Made by a program: the position numbers and the translations under genes | Origin: Numida meleagris | Taxonomy: Eukaryota; Chordata; Aves; Galliformes; Numididae | Assembly (NCBI RefSeq): GCF_002078875.1 | Contig: NC_034411.1 | Span: 2,374,194 to 2,438,193 of the forward strand | Direction of reading: 5' to 3' | DNA length: 64,000 nucleotides | Notes under the pieces: generated by a model | Seen by the model: the letters and a program-made list of their open reading frames with translations, nothing else | Told to the model about the DNA's origin: nothing | The model's database searches: none | Shown here: piece after piece, positions 11,113 through 20,069 of the stretch | Position numbering within the stretch: the first letter of the stretch is position 1 | Layout: the number at the start of each line of letters is the position of its first letter

Positions 11113-12980
11113 TCTTTAGGGCCTTCACAGAGCTACTTTCCTACCTTCTATGAGGAAATCCTAACCTTCCATGAAAACCAGCAGCCCGTGCAAGTGGGAT
11201 GGAGGGGGAATGGAAGTGTAGAGGCAGAGTTAAATTAGTGATTTAGTCTATTTGTTCTTCACAAAGGCTCCATAGTCTGTGGCAGCTTGTATATTTTGAA
11301 TGTTTTACTAATCCCTGTGCGTGCTTTTCATGACTAAAGGAATGTGCCACTGGTCTGACATTGCCAGAAAACAAAGACGATGTGGATTGACAAGTAGCAG
11401 TAGTTTACACCTTGAAGCTGGAGTGCGATGTAGCACTGTTCCTTCCTTTTATCTCTTTATGCAAGTCTTTTTTTTTTTTTCTTTTTTACTGTTGACTGTT
11501 TGGGTTTTAGAGCATTCTTCACATAAACGTTCTCATCTCCTGAGGTTGTCAGAAGCAGGTCTTTTCTTACCTAATGCACTCGCATTAGGTGATGTGCACC
11601 TAAGAAAGGTGATTTCTAAAAGGAGTTTATGTCATGCGAGGAGGAGAAAAACATCAAGTTAGTGTCATAATTCCTTTTCTGGGTAAAGTATGATTAATAA
11701 ACAGAAGGGAGAAAAAGGCAGTAAGACAAAGTGAAAGCAGGTGCTGACTGGGGATGAAGTAAAGGGCATGAAGTGTTCAGAGGAAACTGTCGGTTACAAA
11801 TTTCCAAGGATGTCTGGGCAATGCACAACAAACAATCCATTATCAGTGTCACAGTAAACAGCTTCAGCCTCTACCTCACTCTTCAGTAAAGGTCCTTTCT
11901 CTTTTGTGGACAGGGGCTGGTATTACTGCAGATTTCTTGCATGACTACGCAGTGTCCCTTGTGAAGCCTTCCAGCAGAAAGCAGGGAAGTATGTTGGGGT
12001 AGCCTTGCAGTTCCCACTTTACCATGCAGCTATCAACTTAGTTCTATGATTTTCTGATGTAATAAAACCAGAAAATATGATTTGCTAATTATTGAATGTA
12101 GAGAACTTGTTCTGTCCTTACGTGCTTACTTTGTCATTCTAGAAATGGCAGAACCAATTCTGCCTAAAGTACCCCTCGTTCGTCTCACTGAGCATCTGCT
12201 ATTGTTTTTAATTGTTTTGGTCTTCCTCTTCTGGGGTAGATTCCATTTGCATACTTGAGTTATTTTTGGCACTTCACTGTCTAAATTTGGTCAAACTAAT
12301 TCTGCACTTATTTATTCCTGTGTGGGACGCCTCTGTCTTGATGAATGTCCCAGATCAATGATTTCAGAGAAGCTGTAAAAAGAATATTAACAGCATTTGC
12401 GGATAATTTTTAAGTTAGAAGGTCCTACAATCAGTAGGAAGAAATAACATAATCCAAAAATCTCGGAGACAGGAAACTGAATGTAACTGAATAGAGAGGA
12501 AAAATATGAACGTGTATGTCTTTGGGGGGGGAAAAAAGTTCAATTCGAAGGAAAACTTAGATGATGGTAAGAATAGCTGAAGGAGAAAACGAAGAGCAAA
12601 CTAAATGTTTTAATTCAGTGATTGGGCTAAGGAAGGGACAATATAATTATTGAGTATCAGAGAGAATTGCTTTGAACAGAAGCTGGGTAGTGGCCTTCTT
12701 AATATAATTTCCATGAGACCGCTCAAAGAAAGTTGTAGCTAGGCTTGGGTATGTCATTATCAGTATGTTGTAAACAGAAGGGCACACTGTCAGAATGGAT
12801 AGGTAATTAGTTTTCTTTGGAAGAAGAGGGTAGTGGAATGAAATAATTGCAGCATGGCTGAGAAAATAAAATTTGGAAGACGTATCAGTAAATTTCATAC
12901 TGTAAGCACTTTTGATGAAGATTCTGAGTACGTAATTAAAACAGCTATAAATAAGGGTTAGTCATTAAATATTTTCACAG
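11113..12980. other. Non-coding, no recognised gene
   Basis: No XPO1 exon for residues 43-121 could be found here, although plus-strand collinearity with the exons at 13.7 kb would require it between the promoter and 13.7 kb. Frames at 11321-11662 and 12647-12898 are unrecognised. Confidence 0.6.
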
Positions 12981-13031
12981 TATGTACAGATTCATGAAGA
13001 AAAGATTTTAAGATGGAGCCGGACAACACTG
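12981..13031 (+). other. Exon-like segment of unknown identity
   Basis: A 51-base stretch is bounded by an acceptor (tattttcacag) and a strong donor (CTG then GTAAGT). One frame is open throughout, 17 codons reading YVQIHEEKILRWSRTTL, and ends in phase 0. It does not match XPO1 residues 43-121. It could be a chance exon or a cassette exon of a plus-strand transcript. Confidence 0.2.
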
Positions 13032-13537
13032 GTAAGTATATTACAAGAGGGAAATTCTTTGTGATCTTTTTATGTTATGGTATTGTTTTTGCTGATAACA
13101 GAATTCCTTGTCTAGCTAAGTCTTGCTCTCCGTGTTCATGTGAGTTGTGTTGATGCCCAAAAGTGGTCAGAAGACAAAGGGAAAGGTCAAGAAGCCTCTC
13201 AACAATTTGGCTGTCCGTATGCTACGACACTTTGCCAGCTTTAACCTGTGAAATAAAATTTTTTTCCCTGAGAAAAGAACACGGGACTTCAATTTCAAAA
13301 CAAGTTTATTTAGTTCGCTCATTCTGGAAATCAGTCAGCTAATTACTGTACCTTTGGAAGAAAAGTGGTAGAAAGGGAATAAAAGCTAGATGACATTTAG
13401 GATGTTTTTGGAGGTAAAATATTAAAGGAAAAAACAACAAAACAAAAAAAAAAAACAACACAGGAAGCACTTTCTGTTTTAGGCAAATAATTCTAAAGTA
13501 AGAATTCTAATATTCTTCCTGTTTTTTTTCTTTTTAG

Positions 13538-13586
13538 AAGACAAGTTTGTAGCTTCCTGAATGTATTAACTATAAATGATGTGAAA
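13538..13586 (+). other. Second exon-like segment of unknown identity
   Basis: A long pyrimidine tract ending TTTTTAG precedes a 49-base stretch closed by the donor GTAAGT at 13587. One frame is open and would end in phase 0, the phase required by the next XPO1 exon at 13707. The 16 codons do not match XPO1. Coding status is unproven. Confidence 0.2.
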
Positions 13587-13706
13587 GTAAGTAATTCTGA
13601 TCCAATACATTTTTGTTTGTTTTTTTTTTTTCAGGTTTTTCTAATGAGCTCTGATTTAGAGATGTTCTTTCTGTACATACTCTGACTGATCTTTTCCATT
13701 CTCCAG

Positions 13707-13751
13707 AAAGAGAAGGTGTATATTGGGAAACTGAACATGATTCTTGTTCAG
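13707..13751 (+). CDS. XPO1: Exportin-1 exon on the plus strand, residues 122-136
   Basis: Fifteen codons read KEKVYIGKLNMILVQ, identical as far as I can recall to vertebrate XPO1 residues 122-136, at the start of the exportin-1-like HEAT-repeat region after the importin-beta N-terminal domain. The acceptor ttccattctccag precedes the exon and the donor GTAAGC follows it; both ends are phase 0. The exon lies on the strand opposite to the first coding exon (1231-1362), with the promoter between them. The preceding exons (residues 43-121) are missing from the window on either strand. Confidence 0.9.
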
Positions 13752-13839
13752 GTAAGCTGGAGTTTACAAAGCATTAAAACTTGTCATAAAGTATCTGGTT
13801 TTGCTGAAGTACCTAACATACGGCTGTTTGACTTTTCAG

Positions 13840-14021
13840 ATTCTGAAACAGGAATGGCCAAAGCACTGGCCAACTTTTATAAGCGATATTGTAGGAGCAA
13901 GCAGGACTAGTGAAAGCCTTTGTCAGAACAACATGGTGATCCTTAAACTATTGAGTGAAGAAGTGTTTGATTTTTCCAGTGGCCAGATAACTCAAGTGAA
14001 AGCAAAGCATTTGAAAGACAG
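13840..14021 (+). CDS. XPO1: Exportin-1 exon on the plus strand, residues 137-197
   Basis: The exon runs [13 protein letters not shown] to VKAKHLKD and then the first two bases of a Ser codon, matching vertebrate XPO1 with no stop or frameshift. It is 182 bases, begins in phase 0 and ends in phase 2. The acceptor is gacttttcag. The donor is GCAAGT rather than GT: the exon ends AG and the next bases are GCAAGT, a typical GC-AG intron donor with otherwise strong consensus. The split Ser codon is completed by the T that opens the exon at 15618, which supports this boundary. The following 1,596-base intron carries a CR1 fragment. Confidence 0.92.
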
Positions 14022-14023
14022 GC
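14022..14023 (+). other. GC splice donor (GC-AG intron) in the XPO1 block
   Basis: The donor reads AG|GCAAGT. The codon split across the junction (AG plus T, Ser198) fixes the boundary, so the GC dinucleotide is required if this intron is spliced as in other vertebrates. The matching acceptor TTTATAG ends at 15617. Confidence 0.85.
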
Positions 14024-14174
14024 AAGTATATATATGTAATATACGCCTAATAAATAGTGCCTACTTTGTGCTTGCTGGCAGATAGTTTCTCTTGCTAGGA
14101 GGTTTTCAGTAGAAGGATACACATAATTTTATAGCTGAGTCTTAAGTGGTTTAATGATTATTTTTCCTTGAGAG

Positions 14175-15550
14175 CAGTCCTCAGAACAGCCTCTCAAGCT
14201 GTTCTCTTCCCAGCCTGTATCTGTGCTTGGGATTGCCCTGACCTGGGTGCAGGACCTTGCCCTTGGCCTTGTTGAACTTCATGAGGTTGGCATGGGCCCA
14301 CCTCTCAAGCCTGTCCAGGTCCCTCTGGGTAGCATCCCTTTCCTCTAGCTTGTCAGCTGCACCACTCAGCTTGGTGTCGTCTGCAAACTTGCTAAGGGTG
14401 CACTCGATCCCACTGTGCGTGTTGCTTATCTTAAATAACACCAGTCCCAGCACCGACCCCTGTGGAACGCCCCTCGTCTCCGGTCTCCACTTGGACACTG
14501 AGCTGTTGACCACAACTCTCTGAGTGCGAGCATCCAGCCAATTCCTTATGAAACAAGTGGTCCTTGACTACAGACCAGCTTTCTTGGGCCCCTCTTCCCT
14601 GCAGGGCTTTCTCTTGTGTCTCCCTGCCAAGCAGTTCCTTGAAGAGTTCAAAGTCTGCTCTCCTGAAGTCCAGAGTAGCACGGTTGCTGCACACCCTCTT
14701 TGGCACCCGAAGGATTTTGTACTCCACTGTTTTGTGGTCGCTGCAGCCAAGGCTGCCCTTAAGCTTCATGTTACTCACCAGCCCCTCCTTGTTGGTGAGG
14801 ACACAGTCCAGCATAGCACCTTTTCTCATGGGTCCCTGTACCGCTTGGAAGAGGACGTTATCATCAACACATTCCAGAAACCTCTTTGATTTCTGGTGCG
14901 CTGCTGTGTTGTCCCTCCAACAGGCATCAGAGTGGCTGAAGTTCCCCATGAGGACCATGTTTTGTGAATGTGCAGCTGTTCCTATCTGTTTATAGAGAGC
15001 CTCATCTGCTTGGTCTTTCTGATGAGGTGGCCTTTAGCAGATTCTCACTAGGATGCCTTCTTCCTCTGCCTTCCCTTTAACCCTAACCCGTAAGCTGTCA
15101 GCTCCTAATCTATCCCCATGTGGAGCTCCATGGACTCCAGGTGGTCACTGATGTAGAGGGCAATACCCCTTCCCCTTTTCCCCTGCCTGTCTTTCCTGAA
15201 GAGTTTACGCTCATTTATTGCTACATTGCAGTCAGGAGAGTCATCCCACCATATCTCAGTGATGCCACTGACATCGTAGCCCTTCAGGCACACGCATGCC
15301 TGCAACTCTCAACTCTTCCTGCTCATTTCCCAAATTCGTGCATTAATGTACTGGCATTTGAGTGTGGTCCTCCCTTTTAACAGAGATTTCAATGCTGCTT
15401 GGACTTCTAGGCTAGCTTTTGTGGGCACAGGTTTAGACTTATTCAAAAAATGTATTGTTCTCGTCAGCTTTTTAAAGAAGCAAGGTGGCTTATGAATGCC
15501 TCCAATGGATGGGTAGGTCTTCAGAACGTGTTCTGGGGTCACAGGCACTT
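14175..15550 (-). mobile_element. CR1 LINE ORF2 fragment, minus orientation, internally deleted
   Basis: Reading on the minus strand from 15550, the translation starts in the CR1 ORF2 N-terminal region (LKCQYINAR). It passes through the AP-like endonuclease domain (ITEIWWDDSPDCNV near 15260; SDHK near 14740), then jumps to the reverse-transcriptase region with an FADDTKL catalytic-box motif near 14390. The piece between endonuclease and RT is deleted around 14550. Frames are broken by several shifts and stops, so it is inactive. It lies in the intron between the XPO1 exons ending at 14021 and starting at 15618. Confidence 0.92.
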
Positions 15551-15617
15551 GGATTAAAGCAGGTTGGATTGTTTATGGCTCATGGGAGTGCTTAATTTTT
15601 ATTTTATTTTTTTATAG

Positions 15618-15666
15618 TATGTGCAATGAGTTCTCTCAGATATTTCAACTGTGTCAGTTTGTGATG
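15618..15666 (+). CDS. XPO1: Exportin-1 exon on the plus strand, residues 198-214
   Basis: One base completes Ser198, followed by 16 codons reading MCNEFSQIFQLCQFVM, matching XPO1. The exon is 49 bases. The acceptor ends TTTATAG at 15617 and the donor is GTAAGT at 15667. The exon is identical in sense to the vertebrate protein and continues in frame from the exon ending at 14021. Confidence 0.92.
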
Positions 15667-15750
15667 GTAAGTATTCATTTTTTTAACCTCCCCCACACCC
15701 CCCCCCCAGTCATATCTGGCAATGTTATATGCACGGATTTGTTCTTACAG

Positions 15751-15870
15751 GAAAACTCCCAAAATGCTCCTTTAGTTCATGCAACCTTGGAAACTTTGCT
15801 ACGATTTCTGAACTGGATTCCTCTGGGATATATATTTGAGACTAAGTTAATCAGCACACTAATATACAAG
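15751..15870 (+). CDS. XPO1: Exportin-1 exon on the plus strand, residues 215-254
   Basis: Forty codons begin ENSQNAPLVHATLE and end KLISTLIYK, matching XPO1 HEAT-repeat sequence without any break. The acceptor is gttcttacag (ending 15750) and the donor is GTACCT. Both ends are phase 0. The 84-base intron before it contains a C-rich run. Confidence 0.93.
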
Positions 15871-15967
15871 GTACCTATGTAATTATGGATAGCTTTTTAG
15901 TTTAAAAGTGGTAAAAAGCGTGGCACATCACCCCTTTGTAACCGGCTTTCTTTTCTTTTCTCACTAG

Positions 15968-16096
15968 TTCTTAAATGTTCCCATGTTTCGGAACGTCTCC
16001 TTAAAGTGCCTCACAGAGATTGCGGGTGTCAGCGTAAGCCAGTACGAAGAACAATTTGTAACCCTTTTTACCTTGACCATGATGCAGTTAAAACAG
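15968..16096 (+). CDS. XPO1: Exportin-1 exon on the plus strand, residues 255-297 region
   Basis: Forty-three codons run FLNVPMFRNVSLKCLTE to TLTMMQLKQ. They match XPO1 and end in phase 0 at Gln296 by the numbering used for the other exons here. The acceptor is TTCTCACTAG (ending 15967) and the donor is GTAACG at 16097. The next expected exon, which begins with Met-Leu-Pro-Leu in vertebrate XPO1, was not found anywhere from 16.1 to 64 kb, so the plus-strand block stops here. The five plus-strand exons together give 175 uninterrupted codons. Confidence 0.93.
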
Positions 16097-16825
16097 GTAA
16101 CGTTTTAGTAAATGTTGGTGCTTTTTTTACTACTCCTTTTAACAACCTGGTTGAGTTTACACATTCATACTCTTTATCGAGCTCTTGAGAAATGTTGCGT
16201 TTCAGTGTGTCCCTTGATTGTGTATTTATGGCTTGATTGGAAGTCATCAATGAAGAACAGCTATGTTTCTGCAGGCTTGATTTATTTTGCTTAAGTCAAC
16301 GTGTGTTTTGTGCTCTCAGATTGTCTGAGAAAGGGGGTGGCAGGTAGGTGAGGTGCCGCTGTATCCTCAGCACAAATGATTTGGGCTTACTGAAATGCCA
16401 GAAGTTTGTGATGAGGTTTGTGTACTTTTTATTGTGAGGGAAGGAGGGGTAACCGTAGGTGGTGCTTCACATTTGTCCTGAAACGGTCAATGAAGATAGT
16501 CTCCTACTGAAGCTGTTTATTTTTCTATAACGCTTCTGCACAATTAGATTCTGTTTTTGTACCCATTTTTTTCGGCTGTGTACAACACAGGTTTGGTCAG
16601 TCCTCGAGGCCTTTTTGGAAAGGCGTACTTCTTTTAATATCCCAGCTCTGTCCTTGTGCCCCTCCCTCCCTCTGCGCTTCAAGAAGAGCTATAGAATTTT
16701 TTAGTTAGAGTTAGGTTTAAAAGTTGACTTTTTCTTGGACTTGGATTGTTTTGTTTTAGACACTTGAATGTTTCCTTGTTTTCTTTTTTGTTTCTTTGTT
16801 TTTGCTGTTGTTTTTTTGGTGGAGG

Positions 16826-17270
16826 ACAAGTTGGCAATGAGGCAGCAGTGTGCCCTGGTGGCCAAGAAGGCCAGTGGGATCCTAGGGTGCATTAAAAGGA
16901 GTGTGGCCAGCAGGTCAAGGGAGGTGATCATCCCCCTCTACTTTGCCAGGAGTTAGGAGTTTGCCAGGTCAGGCCTCTCCTGGAGTATTGTGTCCAGTTC
17001 TGGGTTCCCCGGTACAAAAAAGACAGGGATCTTCTGGAAAGAATCCAGCGGAGGGCCACAAAGATGATAAAGAGCCTGGAGCACCTCTCTTATGCGGAAA
17101 GGCTGATCAGCCTGGGTCTGTTCAGCCTTGAGAAAAGCAGACTGCGAGGGGATCTGATCAATGTTTATAAATATCTTAAATGTGGGAGACTAAGGGACAT
17201 GGCCAGCCAGTGGACCGGACAAGGGGGAATGGCTGTAAACTGGAGTATAGAAAGTTGGGATTTGAGCATC
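16826..17270 (+). mobile_element. CR1 LINE 3' part, plus orientation
   Basis: Typical CR1 phrases appear in order: ggcagcagtgtgccctggtgg, aagaaggccagtgggatcct, the tggagtattgtgtccagttctggg region, and gatctgatcaatgtttataa. It covers the C-terminal end of ORF2 and part of the 3'UTR. It lacks the terminal repeat and is broken by frameshifts. It abuts a minus-orientation CR1 piece at about 17270. Confidence 0.9.
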
Positions 17271-18890
17271 TCTACCCCCAGCAACTGTAGTTTCAAGCCC
17301 TTCTGATTAAATTGGAAAGCTTGCTGCCAAAGAGGGTCTTCCCCTTGTCTGACACGTGTACCCCATCCTACCCCAGAAGACCAGATTTCTCTGAATTGAC
17401 GTAAATAGCCAAAGCCCTGTTCACAACACCACTCCCTTAGCCACTTATTGATTTTATTAATTCTGTCTGTCCTTTACTTCTCATCAATCCTCCAGGTTAG
17501 GGGAATGGGGAAGACTGCCTGTGCTCCCAAGTTCTTCACTGCTGCTCCCAGCTCCTTGTTGTCCTTCTTGATGTTTTTCAGGTTGCTGATAGCTGTGTTG
17601 CTGGTGCCTCCATGAAACAGCAGCGGAGGTAGTAGTCTGTGGGACGTACAAACTCTGGCAGCCTCTCTGTCACATCCTTGATGTGGACCCCTGGCAAGCA
17701 GGAGACTTGTCTAGGTAGGGGGTCAGGGTGACAAATGGGTGCCTGTGTACCCCTCAGAAGAAAATCACCCACCACTATCAAAACCCACCGCTTTTTCTTA
17801 GTTGCAGTAGTTGTTATGCAGTGGGGAGCAGGTCTGGCTGCCTTATGCAGTTCAGATGACTTACCTGTTATTGTTTCTTCTTCTCAGGCTGGAGAAGAAA
17901 GTTAAGTGGTTCTGCAGAGGCACCTCAGGCTTAGAGGCAGGCTTTTTCCTCTTGTTAGTCTTTCTCATGGCCATTTGCCATTTCTCATCACTATTTGTTT
18001 CTCCTCCAACTGGATATGCCAGTGGGGAAGTTTAGGGCTGTTTGGGCCCATACTGTGTATGCAATGCAGACTGCACATGAATCTGACTGACTATCTCTGC
18101 CTCCCTGATAGCACACAGCCTTTTGACTGCCTCCTGCAGGTCAGTAAGCTGTTGCAGGAGGTCTTCCACCTGGGCACATCTTACACAAGCAAGTTTGCCA
18201 CTCGCCTCTGCTTCAGGAGAAAGGTGCAGACACTTCCCACAGACCATGATCTGCGCAGATGCTTCTTCCTTTAGAAGCTCAGTCTGAGTGGAGGCACTGA
18301 TCATGAGTGGAGTAGGTGGTGCGTTCCCCCTGCCAGAGCTCGGCATCGTACATGCACCATTCTGCTTTGGAGGGACACTTGGAATGAGTGCCTCCTTGTT
18401 TCTGAAGCCAGCAAAACTTTAGTGCTCTGCCATGCAAGTTACTGCTCCACTACCCAGCACACGATAGGTGTACAGCTGACATCCACACTCCATTTGCCCA
18501 CCCTGTACCTGGTGGGCAGCAACTAGTCACTGCTCTCCCTGAGGATTCCTTTAATTGCATGAGTGTGGCTTCCTTTGCCTTGGCAACACCCACTCCACAT
18601 CAGCCTCTCTCGTGGGAGCTGCCCATTGCTGGAAGGTCACTCTGTCTCAGTGTTTCCCTGGCAAAGGAAGCCCCCAGACCCCCTCGTACCTCAGATCAGT
18701 TGCTCTGGTTCTGGCTGGCCCTGCTCTGAAGCAGCTGCTCTTGATGACTGAGTGTTAGTTCCGGGCTTCAGCTGTTTAAATCTCCTGCCTTTGCCCTAGC
18801 AATGCCCATGCCATGTCAGCCACTCTCGTGAGAGCTGCCCGTTGCTGGAAGGTTGCTCTGCTCTGTCAGTGTCGCCGCAGTGTCATGTAC
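17271..18890 (-). mobile_element. CR1 LINE 5' part: 5'UTR plus ORF1, minus orientation
   Basis: On the minus strand, 18346-18032 encodes the CR1 ORF1 N-terminal region with paired Cys motifs (CGKCLHL and CVRCAQVEDLL) and a short coiled-coil-like stretch. 17781-17578 encodes the ORF1 esterase-like (SGNH) domain with IVVGDFLLRGTQAPI. The usual GDS serine is Phe here, so the copy would lack the nucleophile. ORF1 is interrupted between these parts. The sequence upstream of ORF1 (18350-18890) holds a decayed tandem duplication and is probably 5'UTR. Copies that keep the CR1 5' region are uncommon because most are 5'-truncated. Confidence 0.85.
18569..18872. repeat. Two diverged tandem copies of about 87 bp, period about 215 bp
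   Basis: Copy one (about 18569-18655) and copy two (about 18785-18872) share ordered blocks: cctttgcc, tggcaac/tagcaat, gcccat and tgctggaaggt, and tcagtgt. They lie just 5' of CR1 ORF1 in that element's orientation and probably belong to its 5'UTR. Confidence 0.65.
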
Positions 18891-19570
18891 ATGTTGAGCT
18901 GTCACTGAAACATAACTTGACAGAGTGATTTGTTTTAGCCTGGATATTGTTTGCTGTGGCTGTAATATTACTTTCTGGTAGGAATGGCTATGTACCTAGA
19001 ATAGGTGGGAAAGGGGAAAGGCCAGTACTGTCTTTCAGCAGCAGTACATGTTTATATTGATTTAACTAGTATATGAAACTGTTACTTGGTAATACTTAAA
19101 GGGGGAAATAAGACAATGAAATGCATCCCTTGTTCAGAAGCTTTTTATCTCACTCCATCTCTTCCCTCACCAGGCTCTTAAGATCTTCTGCTCTACCTGC
19201 CTTTCTGGATTAGAAGAGGACATTCCCAAACTGACAACCATCTGAGGAGGTAGTCTTCATAATGAGCTAATTGTTTATCTGAAATGTATACTTCTGAAGG
19301 AAATTATTTTGTATTATAACTAAAAGGCCAAGTAATACAAAGTAATTTCAGATGTGGAGGAAGATTTTCAATTAAAGATAAAATTCAGAACTCAAAATTC
19401 GAATCATTTAACTTTGAGGGAAGTTGTATTTTTTTCTACAGTCTGATATATTCTAGTGTGGGCACCATTTAATATTCTTTGTTAAATGAAAATAATTAAC
19501 AGCCTGGATTAACGGCATAAAGATTAGGCTACTGATGTATAACTATATTAGGTATTAATTATATATTAAA
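18891..19570. other. Non-coding, nothing recognised
   Basis: AT-rich sequence without a recognisable exon or repeat. It separates the CR1 5' fragment from the LTR-like block. Confidence 0.5.
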
Positions 19571-19599
19571 TGATGTTGACAAGATTAAGTGCTGTCAGC

Positions 19600-19700
19600 T
19601 GCAGGAGCTCTATTGTCGACAACAGGAACTCAGCTGGTCTGTGCAATGCTTGCTTAAGCACATAGGAGGAACTCCACTGTCGACAGCAGAAACTCAGCTG
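19600..19700. repeat. Direct repeat pair with GTCGAC palindromes in the LTR
   Basis: Two units of about 38 bp, starting about 64 bp apart, each read aggarctc..., a GTCGAC-centred palindrome (ttgtcgacaa, ctgtcgacag), then caggaactcagctgg or cagaaactcagctgg. They look like duplicated U3 enhancer elements. Confidence 0.75.
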
Positions 19701-19814
19701 GATGGAACCAAGTCTGTGGTCACTGATTCAGCATTCCATGCCAAAGGTGAAAAGTACACCACAGGAGCCTTCGTGAGGAAGACTCAAAAAAAAAAAAACA
19801 ACCCCTGCCCATGA

Positions 19815-19829
19815 CCACCAGAGGGCAGG
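19815..19829 (+). promoter_or_regulatory. CTCF-type motif inside the LTR
   Basis: CCACCAGAGGGCAGG fits the vertebrate CTCF core (CCASYAGRKGGCRSY) at all positions but the last. It lies within the LTR-like block. Binding is inferred from the motif only. Confidence 0.5.
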
Positions 19830-20069
19830 ATGCATACGTGAAGAGGCTGCAACGTATTATAATGAGTTCTTGGAACTGCTTATGCGAATCCAGCCCCTTC
19901 CTCAGAAGTCTCATGCATATGTATAATTCTGTGTGATAAATATGTGATTGATGGGTATTTGGGTGTGCAAGTTAGGTGGACCAATCTCCATTTCACCCAG
20001 CACTGTAATAAACATGCCTGCTTTATAACCTTTTGTGGATTGTAGAGTTTGATTCTGCACGTCACTACA

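Larger units (their letters stand above)
19573..20069 (+). mobile_element. Probable solitary LTR of an endogenous retrovirus
   Basis: A block of about 500 bp begins near a TG and ends near a CA. It has two U3-like direct repeats with internal GTCGAC palindromes, an AATAAA signal near 20009, and a following R/U5-like tail (ctgctttataacc, ttgtggattgtagagtttgattctgcac) that resembles avian ERV LTRs. No gag, pol or env coding remains beside it, so a solo LTR is the simplest reading. Exact ends are uncertain because no clear target-site duplication was seen. Confidence 0.55.

Noticed and set aside
13801..14085. A 94-codon open frame
   Set aside because: It is the XPO1 exon 13840-14021 read through its intron flanks, so it is not a separate gene.
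14524..14995. Plus-strand frames of 121 and 143 codons
   Set aside because: They are antisense shadows of the minus-strand CR1 endonuclease region.
17906..18274. Plus-strand frame of 122 codons
   Set aside because: Antisense shadow of CR1 ORF1 on the minus strand.
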